From contig JAMJFZ010001226.1 of the NCBI GenBank assembly GCA_026225945.1, positions 659,001 through 723,000 on the forward strand: 64,000 nucleotides of DNA, in the 5' to 3' direction. The DNA is from Cricetomys ansorgei (Eukaryota; Chordata; Mammalia; Rodentia; Nesomyidae). Shown piece after piece: positions 54,900 through 64,000 of this stretch. The notes beneath the pieces were generated by a model that did not search any database, was not told where the DNA came from, and was given only the letters and a program-made list of their open reading frames with translations. A program made the translations under genes and the position numbers. Position 1 is the first letter of the stretch, and each line of letters opens with the position of its first letter.

Positions 54900-55790
54900 T
54901 TAAAAAAGCACTGTTGGTGTTAGTTGCATCTAATTTTCCTGTTAAATAGGGTTGTTGAGGTAGGGTGATTCTACTCCCCAGTTGTCAGCTGTTGGATCTT
55001 TCCCTGGGGTCCCCCTTAACGGAAGGACTGTCAACCAAGCAGCCAGCCAAACTGCCACAACTTTCAACTCTTGGGTTACTGAGGAGATGCTCTCAGCTGC
55101 CCCAGCAGCTAGGAATGAGCTGCACAGACATTGAAGGACCGAAGGGCCATGGAAGTAGAGAGAAGGTAAGAGAGAGAGAAGCGAGCCAAGGCTGAAGAAA
55201 GACTGAGAGGAACCAGAGAAGAGAAAGTGTGGGCCCTGGTCACTGGAAGGGTCCTAGCGAGCTGAGGGGTTGAAATGATGGAGGTGCCCAATGGTTATAA
55301 ATACTAGCTGCTGTGGAGGACTAAGAGTCCTCACACTCAGCCCAAGAGCTGCAACTAATAATGCCCCTGTAGAGTTGAGGTCCCAGCACCGGAGGCTGCT
55401 CCAAGAGTTGTAGCGCCAGCAGCTGGGAGGATTATGAAAGCTGCCAGATGTCAGGGAATTAAGGGGCAGAGCAGCAAGCCCCTGGGCCAAGGTTCCGGCT
55501 TCTAAAGCCTGGAGCAACAGGTCCTAGGTCGTGGACACCCAAGGGCTAGGACTTCAGGTTCTAGAAAAGCCTCCTCTGCCTACCCACAATTCCTAGCCAA
55601 GTCGAGCCAAAGGGCTCCAGTCAGCTCGCTGAAAACATTAATGCAAAGACAGTTCTCCTTTCATCTTCCTCCCTGGGGGCTTTTTATACTTGAGCAACAC
55701 AGGTCCATCTTCAGAGCGGTGCGCCTCAGACAAGGATGTCTTTGTTATTTCATTTTAAAAGCTTTTTAATTAAAAAAAAAAAAAGTGTTT
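54900..55790. other. Unique segment
   Basis: About 890 bp, no repeat or supported gene recognised. Confidence 0.45.
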
Positions 55791-55792
55791 TA

Positions 55793-55955
55793 AGGGCTGG
55801 AGAGATGGCTCAGAGGTTAAGAGTATTATAGGCTGTTCTTCCAGGAGACATAAGTTCAGTTCCCGCACCCATCTGATATCTCATAACCACCTCTAACTCC
55901 AGCTCCGGGGACTCTGACGCTCTCTTCTGGCTTGCTTGAGCCCTAGCACGGAAAA
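55793..55955 (+). mobile_element. B2 SINE
   Basis: agggctggagagatggctca, gaggttaagagtattatagg, gacgctctcttctggcttgc. Confidence 0.77.
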
Positions 55956-55959
55956 TGCT

Positions 55960-56138
55960 TTAAATTGTTTTTACATTTGGAGTGTGCATGCATGTGCCAC
56001 AGCTAGGTGTGGAAATCCGTGGACGATACTCAGAGTTAATTCTCTCCTTCTACCATGTGGGTTCTGGGGATTGAATTCAAATCACCAGGCTCGGTGACAA
56101 GTGCCTTTACCTGCTCAACTATCTTGCTGGCCCCTAAC
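55960..56138 (-). mobile_element. B2 SINE, inverted relative to the previous copy
   Basis: ggttctggggattgaattca, caagtgcctttacctgctca, ctatcttgctggcccc. Confidence 0.72.
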
Positions 56139-56225
56139 AATATCTTGTAGTCATGCTTGGAGAGCGGACCTAGGCTCAATTCAAGCTAAATAAGTGTTGT
56201 TCTACCTCTCAGCTTTATCTCCAGC

Positions 56226-56232
56226 GTGCACG

Positions 56233-56274
<42 letters not shown>
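56226..56274. repeat. (CG/CA)n microsatellite
   Basis: cgtgcacgtgcgcg-type start, then about 18 CA dinucleotides. Confidence 0.95.
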
Positions 56275-56275
<1 letters not shown>

Positions 56276-56412
56276 TTGTTTTGAGACAGAGTTTCACTAC
56301 ATATCCAGACCTGGAACTTGCTATGTAGATCAGACTGGCCTCTAACTCAGAAATCTACCTGCCAATTTCTCCAAGTGCTGGGATTAAAGGTGTGTGCCAC
56401 CACCCCAGGCTC
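56275..56412 (-). mobile_element. B1 SINE
   Basis: ttttgagacagagtttcact, tccaagtgctgggattaaag, gtgtgtgccaccacc. Confidence 0.82.
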
Positions 56413-56454
56413 TCCAGTTCCTTAATTCCATTTTCTATATATATATATATTTAA

Positions 56455-56620
56455 TTTAAAAAATTATTTTTCATGTATTGGTGTGAGGGTGTTGGATCCC
56501 CTGGAACTGGAGTCACAGACAGTTGTGAGCTGCCATGTGGTGCTGGGAATTGAACCCAGATCCTCTCAGAAGAATAGCCAGTGCTCTTAACGGCTGAGTC
56601 ATCTCTCCAGTCCCCATTGT
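56455..56620 (-). mobile_element. B2 SINE
   Basis: ggatcccctggaactggagt, tgggaattgaacccagatcc, gagtcatctctccagtcccc. Confidence 0.85.
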
Positions 56621-56624
56621 TATT

Positions 56625-56822
56625 AATTATGTGTATGTACCTGTGTCTGTGTATACATCTATCCTGTGAGTACAGGAGCCGTGGAGGCCAGAGGCATCAG
56701 ATGCCCCTGGAACCGGAGTTAGGATGAGTGTGAGGCACCGGACCGGGGGTGGGTGCAGCAAACTGAACGCTGGTCCTCCGAAGAGCAGGTGCTCTTAGCC
56801 GGTGAGCCAGCTCTCCAGCCCT
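56625..56822 (-). mobile_element. Second B2 SINE, same orientation
   Basis: tgtgtatgtacctgtgtctg, aactgaacgctggtcctccg, gtgagccagctctccagccc. Confidence 0.77.
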
Positions 56823-57146
56823 TTATTTCATTTTCTGTTTTGGAACCAGGTCTACTAAATTGCCCAAACTGGACACGGATTGGCTGGAACTCACTATGGA
56901 CTCTATCCTGCAGCAACCCTTCGCCTCCCGGACGCCGGAATCACAAGGGCATCACCATAACCCACAGATGTCACATAAACACAAGGGCCCGATCGTAGCG
57001 CCCACCCAGGAAAGCATTTCCAACCCTCAGCAGCCACTGCACTGTGATGGACAGAGAGCCCCTCGGAAAGGCCAAGGCACTGAGAACAGGCTCTTTGTCT
57101 TTTGTTTCTGAGCGGCCGGCTCGCTTTTCTCCTCCCTGGCTCAGTT

Positions 57147-57160
57147 CTGCCCTCTGGCGG
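57147..57160 (-). promoter_or_regulatory. CTCF-like core, leftward
   Basis: Reverse strand reads ccgccagagggcag, a good CTCF core with one departure from CCASYAGRKGGC. Confidence 0.5.
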
Positions 57161-57394
57161 CCAAGATAGATCAGCACAATACAGTCTCACCGGCTTGAGC
57201 TCCGCCTTTGCAACAGTGGAAAGTACAAATGTTTCAGAGTCACTCCTGTTCCCCTGCGCTTTTCCGTCTTCCCCATCTGCATCCAGCTCCCCACCTCAGG
57301 GAGCGTTCAAATGTTCTTGTCTGGACCCTGAGTGGGAAAGGTGTGGAAGCCTGGGCGCGGGGTGAGCGAAATTGGTTATGACAAACATAAAAGG

Positions 57395-57470
57395 AGCTGG
57401 GGCTGAGGCCTAGTTGTCAGAGTGCTCACCTAACATTCATGAAGCTCTGGGTTCGATCCCCAGCATCTGA
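57395..57470 (+). mobile_element. ID SINE
   Basis: ggggctgaggcctagttgtc, ctctgggttcgatccccagc: intact B box. Confidence 0.77.
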
Positions 57471-57561
57471 GATGATGGCCCCACTCGACAATCCCAGCAT
57501 GTGGAGGCAGGAAGATCCAGAGTTCAAGACCACCTAAGATATATCCTGGGTTACATGAACC

Positions 57562-57760
57562 CTGAGAGATAGCTCAGTGGTTAAACACACCTGCTGCCCT
57601 TTCAGAGAGCCAGAGTTCAGTTCCCAGCACCCACCGCGGAAGCTCACAACAGCCTGTACCGCCAGCTCCAGGGGTCATGTGGGTTCTTCCTGCTCCGGCA
57701 CGTACATGTGTATTCCCAAACAGAGACAAATAAACACATCATTAAAAATAGATGCTTTTA
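57562..57760 (+). mobile_element. B2 SINE
   Basis: gagagatagctcagtggtta, gttcagttcccagcacccac, aataaacacatcattaa tail. Confidence 0.72.
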
Positions 57761-57764
57761 AAGA

Positions 57765-58690
57765 GAAAACAGGCTTTTCCTCAGACTCTATGGTTCATTG
57801 TCTCCAGGTGAGAGGGCTGAGCAGTCTTGAGCCCCTCCAGCTTCCCTGAAGGAATGGCCATATCTGACCAGAAAAGGGTGAGCAGCCACTGATACGTGGG
57901 CATTGCAGTACCACCCCCAGGAAAGATGTCCACAGCTGTTTGGTCTGACTAGAGTCTCCATGGGTCACCAGTCTCCACCAGCAATCCCTGAGGAACTGTG
58001 GAGAGGCAGCAGAGCAATGGGAGTCTGAGGAGAGGTCTACCCCTCAATTTCACCCGCAGGAACCCACGGGCTTCCTTGCAGAGCGTAGTTGAGGGGTTAC
58101 TTATAGGGGTGTGGGTGCTCCTCTCCCGACAAGCTGCACCTGGAAAATCTTTACCCATCAGGGACGAGGACTTCTCCATAACCACCTGCAAAATAGACCC
58201 CCCTCCCCTAGCTTTCCCTGGCCTGTATGCTGTCGTCCCTCCCCCAGGCCACGAGCAATCAAGGCAGCTGGATGCTCAGGTGAGGGGCTCCAGACCCTCC
58301 ATAAGCAATACACAGATCAGCTGGGGAGATCCTTCTGCCAGGGGCAACAGCTGAACCCCCACGGTTGCAGTCAGGAGGTGCGGAGGAGAGTCACGCACGT
58401 CAGAAAAGAAAATAGATGACTGTCAAAACCACAGGTCGGCAGCCTCAGCACGACGGCGAGCAAAACCCTCTAATGAGATCCAACATGGAGTCCTGTGGGT
58501 CCTGAGAACAGAATGTGGCTGCCACTGAGCTGTAGTTCCAGCGCGTGGGAGACTGAGGCCGGAGGAGCCGGAACAAAACATGTGGCCACCAGGGGGCGGT
58601 AGGAGCTCATCAAGATCTAGTTAGATGGGTAGGTTAGGGCCTCCAGATGGATAAGAACAAAGCCGGACCCGAGATCAAGAGTCTACCTTT
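57765..58690. other. Unique segment with a CTCF site
   Basis: About 930 bp without recognised repeats or gene; the CTCF-like site is at 58583-58601. Confidence 0.45.
58583..58601 (+). promoter_or_regulatory. CTCF consensus core, rightward
   Basis: tggccaccagggggcggta is a near-perfect CTCF site with the CCACCAGGGGGC core. Confidence 0.7.
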
Positions 58691-58694
58691 CTCT

Positions 58695-58995
58695 ATGGTC
58701 TGCTGTCTTAACACCGACAAACACCACGACCACAAGCAACTTGAGGAGGAAAGGGTCCATCATGGAGGGACGCCGGGGCAGGAACTGAAGCTGAGACCAG
58801 GGCGCAACGCTGCCGCTCGCTGGCTTGCTCGCCGTGCCTTCTTATGCGACCCAGGACCACCAGCCAGGATGGCACCGCACAGGATGGGTTGGAAACGTCA
58901 CTATGGGCTTGCCCGCAGGCCACTCTGGTGGGATCATTTTCTCAATGGAGGGTTCCTCTCCCCAGATGACCCGTTTGTGTCAAATTGGTCCCCCC
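58695..58995 (+). mobile_element. Unresolved interspersed family, second copy
   Basis: ttgaggaggaaagggtccat, ggcaggaactgaagctgaga, ctcgctggcttgctcgccgt, ending near gtttgtgtcaaattgg; same order as the copy at 45.2 kb. Confidence 0.65.
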
Positions 58996-59149
58996 AAATA
59001 CAAACAAGACAACGAACCGTCACCCCTGCCATGACGCCCCAATTCCACCCCGATGAGACAGATAGAGAAATGGTGAATGAAGCCACAACCAGGAGGAAGT
59101 GCGAGGGGTTCAGGGGCTGTGCGTGAGGAGCAGGTCCCCATGTCAGTCT

Positions 59150-59265
59150 TGTTCTGTTCATGTAGCCCAGGATAGCCTCAAACTCACTATGTAGCCAAGG
59201 CTAACAAACTCCTGACTGTCTGCCTCAACGTCCCAAGTGCTGGGATTACGGGTATGGGGACCCTA
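59150..59265 (-). mobile_element. B1 SINE, diverged
   Basis: catgtagcccaggatagcct, aagtgctgggattacgggta. Confidence 0.57.
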
Positions 59266-59269
59266 AGCC

Positions 59270-59985
59270 GGGTCACATCCTGCAGACACACTCTGCGCGT
59301 GTGTGGGGAAATATTAAATTGATTGGATCCTCCAGTCCCGACAGGAGGGAGGCGTCTTTCCTCTCCCTTGTTTCTCTTCTGCTGTCATCTTTGCTACAGC
59401 TTCGCCCAGAATGGCCTTTTATATACACGCTGGGAATCTGAATTCATAGTTCACATCCTTACGATGTGATGGCAGAGCAAGCACATTACCCACAGAGCCA
59501 TCGCCCGTCTCTCCTGGGTCTTAAAACCCATCCATCTTCTCCTCAGATTTTAAGCACTCCTCTGCACTGGCTCCTCTCATTCTGTCCTAACCTGTTTTAC
59601 ACAGGAGATGCAGACCCAGAGTTCCGCAGGCTGCCGGGAGCTTGCAGCAGGGCTGTGATGCCCATGGGAGCTAGGCATTCCTTCCTGGCCCTCGGCCCAG
59701 AGAGCAGAAGAGCTGTGATCAGGGAAAGGGGCCAAAGCTGTGCAGCCCAGGGTCCTGAACGTTGTTAGCTGGAGCTCGTCCACTGACTCCTCCTGGTCCC
59801 CACAGATTCAGCGCCATCGCTGTGTCCGCCACACTCGGACTGTTCCTCTTTCCTCTCTGCCACACCTGGAATCTACCTTCGAGCCCACTTCATTACCCCT
59901 CCCCTTTTCCCCACTGCAAAAACAACTCTACAGTATCTCACAAACTACTGCAGTCCATGGGAGCTCACGGCCAGTCTGTCTGTCT
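59270..59985. other. Unique segment
   Basis: About 700 bp; no repeat or supported gene recognised. Confidence 0.45.
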
Positions 59986-60042
59986 CTCTCTCTGACCTCT
60001 TCATTTCTACGATCACTTCCCTCTCTGTCTCCTCTCTCTCTC

Positions 60043-60081
<39 letters not shown>

Positions 60082-60105
60082 ATTTCTCTCTCTCCACCCT
60101 CTCTG
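59982..60105. repeat. (CT)n pyrimidine-rich microsatellite
   Basis: About 120 bp of interrupted tctc repeats, with the longest uninterrupted part at 60030-60080. Confidence 0.95.
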
Positions 60106-60449
60106 TTCTCTTCGTTTCTACAGTCACTTCCCTCCACCTCTTCTTAACCTCCCCAGAGGCGCCTTCCTGGGCTCCATGAACATCTTGTTTTCCACACATG
60201 CCTAAGTGTTGGGCTCCATCCTCAGTCTGCTGACCGCCCTGCTCTTCCTCTGTGCCCTCCACCAAGACATCTACGCCATAGCGAATTTCCATTACACAAC
60301 AAGTACTTTCAAATCCATTCTGCAGCCTCAAGCTTCCCAGCCTCTCCCCTCCCCCTACCTGTCCCTCTGTCCATCTTTCTTTCTTTTCTTTCTTTCTGTC
60401 TTTCCCTCTCTTCCTGTCTGTTTCTCTCAAAACAAAGCAAGTCACTTCT

Positions 60450-60561
60450 GGAGAGATGGCTCAATGGTTAAGATCATGGATTGTACCCATGTCAGGCAGC
60501 TGACAACCATCTATCTATAACTCCAGCTCCAGGTGAATCTGATGCGCCTCTCTCTCTCTCA

Positions 60562-60614
<53 letters not shown>

Positions 60615-60660
60615 AATGCCCCATGCATGCATAATTTAAAAGCTTAAAAAATAAACTTTT
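60450..60660 (+). mobile_element. B2 SINE with (CT)n(CA)n expansion
   Basis: ctggagagatggctcaatgg, ctataactccagctccaggt; its tail has grown into about 30 bp of CT and 30 bp of CA at 60549-60613 before taaaaaataaac. Confidence 0.77.
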
Positions 60661-60679
60661 ACTTCCAAGGCTACATGTT

Positions 60680-60830
60680 TACGCCTGGTTTGTGCAGGCT
60701 AGTTGAGGTCACAGAAGACTGTCAGGTCCGGCAGCTGTGAGCCACCCGATGTGGGTGCTGGGAAACGAACTCTGGTCTTCTGCAAGAGCAGAAAGCACTG
60801 TTAACCCCTTAGCCGTCTCTGTAAACCACC
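60680..60830 (-). mobile_element. B2 SINE, inverted relative to the previous copy
   Basis: cagctgtgagccacccgatg, gtgggtgctgggaaacgaac, ctcttgcag-type junction and cccttagccgtctctg. Confidence 0.7.
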
Positions 60831-60834
60831 TTCT

Positions 60835-62160
60835 CTCCAAGCTTTCCACTCTTGTACCTAACTGGCTCTGGAAGGTCTTCAGGCCCAGGCCAGCAGGACA
60901 GTGGATTCCACATCTCCCTGAGAGAAGCCAGCTAACCCCTTTCCAGTGTGAGAACTGAGGGAATCCTCAGAGCCTGCTCCATCTGGCTCTGTCTCAAGCA
61001 CCTAACCAGCCTGTCCCCACTTGTGTGAGAGAGAGAACCTAGAGGGTTATTAGGACTCTGCGTGTGGGGATGTACCTTATTGGTACTTCAATAGCTGATG
61101 TTTGGGTGCCGAAACCAAGACAAGTCACCCGCCCACACCCACTCCTTTCCTAAGCAGGTGTGAGCCTCTGACTCAGTGGGTCCCCTAGGAAAGTTATTCA
61201 GAGTTTCCTCATAGGTGATGAGAGGCAGCAGTGATTTACTTCACAGCTCCTCTAAAAGACAGTCCCTTGAGCAGGCTACACCTTTCATTCCCAGGCCTAG
61301 GCCTGCTTGACTGGGGAGGTGTTAAAGGACATTACCTCCAGGTTATTTAATTCAAATTCATTACACTTGGTGTATATATGTCATCTCTCCCCAGATTGAC
61401 ATTTTCAGTTGAATTTAATGATCGTGGGCAAGGCCAAGCACGGTCTCTGCCTTAAGGGCCAGTGCGGAGGCAGAGGCTAACACAGGCACAGACCAGCAAG
61501 CCAGAGCTAGAGAAAGCCACTGAGTGATTGGGTTTCCAGGGAACAGACAGGCTCCTAAGGACAGATCCCATATCCAGAAGAAACAGAAATAAGAGACAAT
61601 GGTGGCACATTGCTAGAGAGGAAAAAACGGCCAGTGGCACAAAGCTGTTGGAAGAACATAGTCAGAAAATTGCAAAATAAACAAAACTATAATAGCAAGA
61701 ACTTTTTCTTAGAGCCAAGGCCGAATTCTGCACCAATGGAAATACCCTGGAAAGTTAGAGAGAGGACAAGGTCAGGGGCAGGGGAGAGGGGAAGAGATTA
61801 TTACCATAATATTTGGGGATTTTGTTTCAGAAATGTAAAGCGACATCTCATTGGTTGCCTCGAAGGTCCCGAGGGTGAGACATTTGTGTACAGATCAGAT
61901 TTGCATTTCCTCTATGACCTCTGCCACATAGGAAGGATCTTAATCCATCCTTCCTCAGATTCACAGCAGGTATCCAATCATAACTTACTGAAAGTAACTT
62001 CTAAAAATTATAACTTACCCAGACTGCTGTCAGGCTCCCACCTACACCGCCATCTAGTGGCAGGCGTTCACTGGCCCCTAACACGTTGGCCACCCAGCTC
62101 TGGTAGCAGATGGTAGGGACTGGGGCTGCAGCTGGGCTGGTACTTGTGTTTGAGACCTGT
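60835..62160. other. Unique segment
   Basis: About 1.3 kb with no recognised repeats; a 168-codon open frame at 61610-62116 (plus) shows no family resemblance. Confidence 0.45.
62049..62060 (-). promoter_or_regulatory. CTCF consensus core, leftward
   Basis: Reverse strand reads ccactagatggc, a full match to CCASYAGRKGGC, in the wider context tgccactagatggcggtg. Confidence 0.6.
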
Positions 62161-62164
62161 CGAT

Positions 62165-62262
62165 CACAAGCCACCAGGGAGGTGGTGCACACCTGTAATC
62201 TGGAGGAAGATCAGTCAGAAGTTCCAGGTCATCCTCAGGGGGACACCTTGTCTCAAAAAAGG
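62165..62262 (+). mobile_element. B1-like fragment
   Basis: ggaggtggtgcacacctgta and caccttgtctcaaaaaagga. Confidence 0.4.
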
Positions 62263-62809
62263 AGACAGGGTTGATTTCTCAAACATCACTTCGTGGAAGG
62301 TGCAGGTGTGCTAATGCAGAGACTCCATGGCCACAGCCAACCTACTGGCTACTTGTTTTTAAAGACAGTCTTATGTACAAGGCCGATTACACATCACACC
62401 CGAGAGGTTGGAGCAAGATGATGCGTTCAAGGTCAACCTAGGCTACATAATGATTTTGAGGCGAGGCAGGGCTACACAGAGAAAACCCTGTCCGGGGTGG
62501 GGAGGGTGGAGGAGAACGAAAAAGGAAACAATTCAGGAAAGAGTTTCTCCCTGCTCAGCCTTCCCGCAGTGGGCAGTGAGACCCTGGGCAAGAACAATGG
62601 CACAAGGACACAATTAACAATGGCCAGGTCAGGCTGACCACCCTGCCATCCACGGCCAACTGGGAACAATGTGTGCTTTAACTCACAGGCCACCTCATAG
62701 GCCTTTGTTCATGAAGGAAGGGAAGACCCAGGAGAGGAACCCTCCTTCTTGATGGCCTCCTGAGGTGAAGTTGGCTGCAGGGATCTCTCTGGCTTTGCAG
62801 AGACCCTGT

Positions 62810-63080
62810 CTTGGTGTGCAGTGAGAAAAGCAACTTGGAAAGGGTCTATTTGACTTACACGTCCAAGCCAGTGCAGGAACCTGGAGGCAGGAACTGCGGC
62901 AGAGACCACCTTCCCAGGGAAGGCACCACCACGTACATTGATTGGATCCCTTCTTCTATGTCAGTTGTTAATCAAGAAAATGCCCCACAGACTTGCCTGC
63001 AGGCAATCTGATTGAGGTTCTCAGTTGAGGTTCCTCTTCTCCGATGACCCTCACTTGTGTCAAGTTGACAAAAAAACCAA
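62810..63080 (+). mobile_element. Unresolved interspersed family, third good copy
   Basis: ggaacctggaggcaggaact, atgccccacagacttgcctg, ctcacttgtgtcaagttgac; internally deleted relative to the 45.2 kb copy. Confidence 0.7.
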
Positions 63081-63189
63081 CCAAGACAGACCCTAAAAAT
63101 TCCAAAGAGAAAAACCCTGACGACTAATAAAAGACTAATAAAAGCAAGAGAGGATTGGGCTTTGTTTCTTTGGTGAGTGTGTTGGTTCT

Positions 63190-63305
63190 TTTTGTTTTGC
63201 TTTGAGACAGGGTCAGACTGTGTCATTTAGTCTGGACTCAGACCTTAGCATTCCTCCTGCCTCATCTTTCCAAGAGCTGGGATTGAAGGTGTGCACCACC
63301 ATGTG
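63190..63305 (-). mobile_element. B1 SINE, diverged
   Basis: gctttgagacagggtcagac, agagctgggattgaaggtgt. Confidence 0.65.
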
Positions 63306-63624
63306 TGCACAGAGCTAGGATTCTTAACACATTGTGCTATGAAGGAGTTAAACTGCCCAATTTACAAAGACAGAACAAGAATACCACGACCCTGTGTAAT
63401 TTCCCCGTGAAGAGATGCAGGTCCCAAGAGACAAGGAGACAGTGTGGGCATCTCGTGCATGTTTCTGCATGTGAATTTTGTATCTGGGAAGTAGTTTTGG
63501 AGAACAGACTGCACGGCGAGGACAGATCAGACTCTGTGTAACCCCCACTCTACCCCTACCCACCTCTGCTCTAAGCAAACATACATAGACAAAAGTTGGG
63601 CCAGTTAAGCTTGTACTCGGTTTT

Positions 63625-63995
63625 TGTAAAGATTTGTTTTACTTTTATGTGCGTGGGTATCTTGCCGTTTCTGTGCACCACGTTCACGCACCACCTTGAA
63701 GGCCAGAGGAGGGCATCAGATCCCCCGGAACTGGAGTTACACGTGGTTCTGAGTCACCTGCCTGTTCCTCTTCAAGGGCAATAAGTATTTTTTGTTTGTT
63801 TGTTTGTTTTCAAGGCAGGGTTTCTCTGTTGTAACTCTAGCTGTCCTGGAACTCACTCTGTAGACCAGGCTGGCCTCGAACTCACAGAGATCTGCCCGCC
63901 TCTGCCTCCCCAGTGCTGGGATTAAAGGCTCAGATTGTACCACCACATCCAGGCGCAATAAGCATTCTTAACATCTGGGCCATCTCTCCAGCAAC
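63625..63995 (-). mobile_element. B2 SINE interrupted by a B1
   Basis: Left part gaaggccagaggagggcatc and actggagttacacgtggttc; right part after the B1 is ttaacatctgggccatctct and ccag. Confidence 0.85.
63792..63954 (-). mobile_element. B1 SINE inserted in a B2, with target-site duplication
   Basis: Near-intact reverse B1 (gtaactctagctgtcctgga, agaccaggctggcctcgaac) with a (TTTG)n poly-A-derived edge, flanked by gcaataagtatt (63779-63790) and gcaataagcatt (63955-63966). Confidence 0.93.
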
Positions 63996-64000
63996 AAAAA

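Noticed and set aside
61610..62116. 168-codon plus-strand open frame
   Set aside because: No family resemblance, basic start region rich in Lys/Asn of chance type, and a CTCF-like site rather than coding constraint near its end.
25640..64000. Search for the next protein-coding gene upstream of Ddr1 (Ier3/Flot1 side)
   Set aside because: None of the open frames resemble Ier3, Flot1, Tubb5 or MHC class I genes. In known rodent and human maps this side of Ddr1 is a long gene-poor interval, consistent with what is seen.

Overview
The window is mammalian nuclear DNA from a muroid rodent. Dozens of B1, B2 and ID/B4-like SINEs, a combination typical of mouse-, rat-, vole- and hamster-type rodents, surround genes whose exons end in canonical GT..AG splice sites. 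The species cannot be named. The Ddr1 protein encoded here has 913 residues (numbering as in human DDR1b) and keeps a short linker insertion that I recall as missing in mouse, which argues for a relative of mouse rather than mouse itself. Next to each other, Gtf2h4 and Ddr1 identify the MHC class I-region neighbourhood (mouse chr17 / human 6p21.3).

Layout, with both genes on the minus strand: positions 1-1585 hold the first four coding exons of Gtf2h4 (TFIIH p52; the gene runs off the left edge). Its promoter lies at about 2.3-2.65 kb and carries two oppositely oriented ZNF143/SBS-like motifs. Positions 2.65-8.19 kb are a SINE-rich spacer that includes a B2 whose tail has grown into a ~600 bp minisatellite. 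Positions 8.19-19.63 kb hold the 17 coding exons and 3'UTR of Ddr1, the collagen-activated receptor tyrosine kinase. Every exon could be placed to the base; the coding length is 2742 nt, and the 111-nt DDR1a/b cassette is present. A probable 65-nt non-coding exon lies at 23.1 kb and a CpG-island promoter at about 25.2-25.65 kb.

From 25.7 to 64 kb I see no convincing protein-coding gene. The stretch contains SINEs, four copies of one unresolved ~380 bp interspersed family, a probable solo LTR, microsatellites and three large minisatellites. Two of the minisatellites are built from the same ~30-32 bp unit in opposite orientation around a ~0.95 kb spacer.

Main second-look items: three 8-mer plus one 7-mer miR-199a-5p seed matches in the Ddr1 3'UTR; CTCF-core motifs that point right on the left side of the window and mostly left on the right side, so that they could bracket the locus; a B2 SINE whose CTCF-like motif has been tandemly triplicated; a 90-nt in-frame, stop-free intron 8 in Ddr1; and a ~700 bp GT tract starting a few bases after the exon 9 donor. 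I found no new enzymatic or defence system; the novelty is in repeat architecture and regulation.
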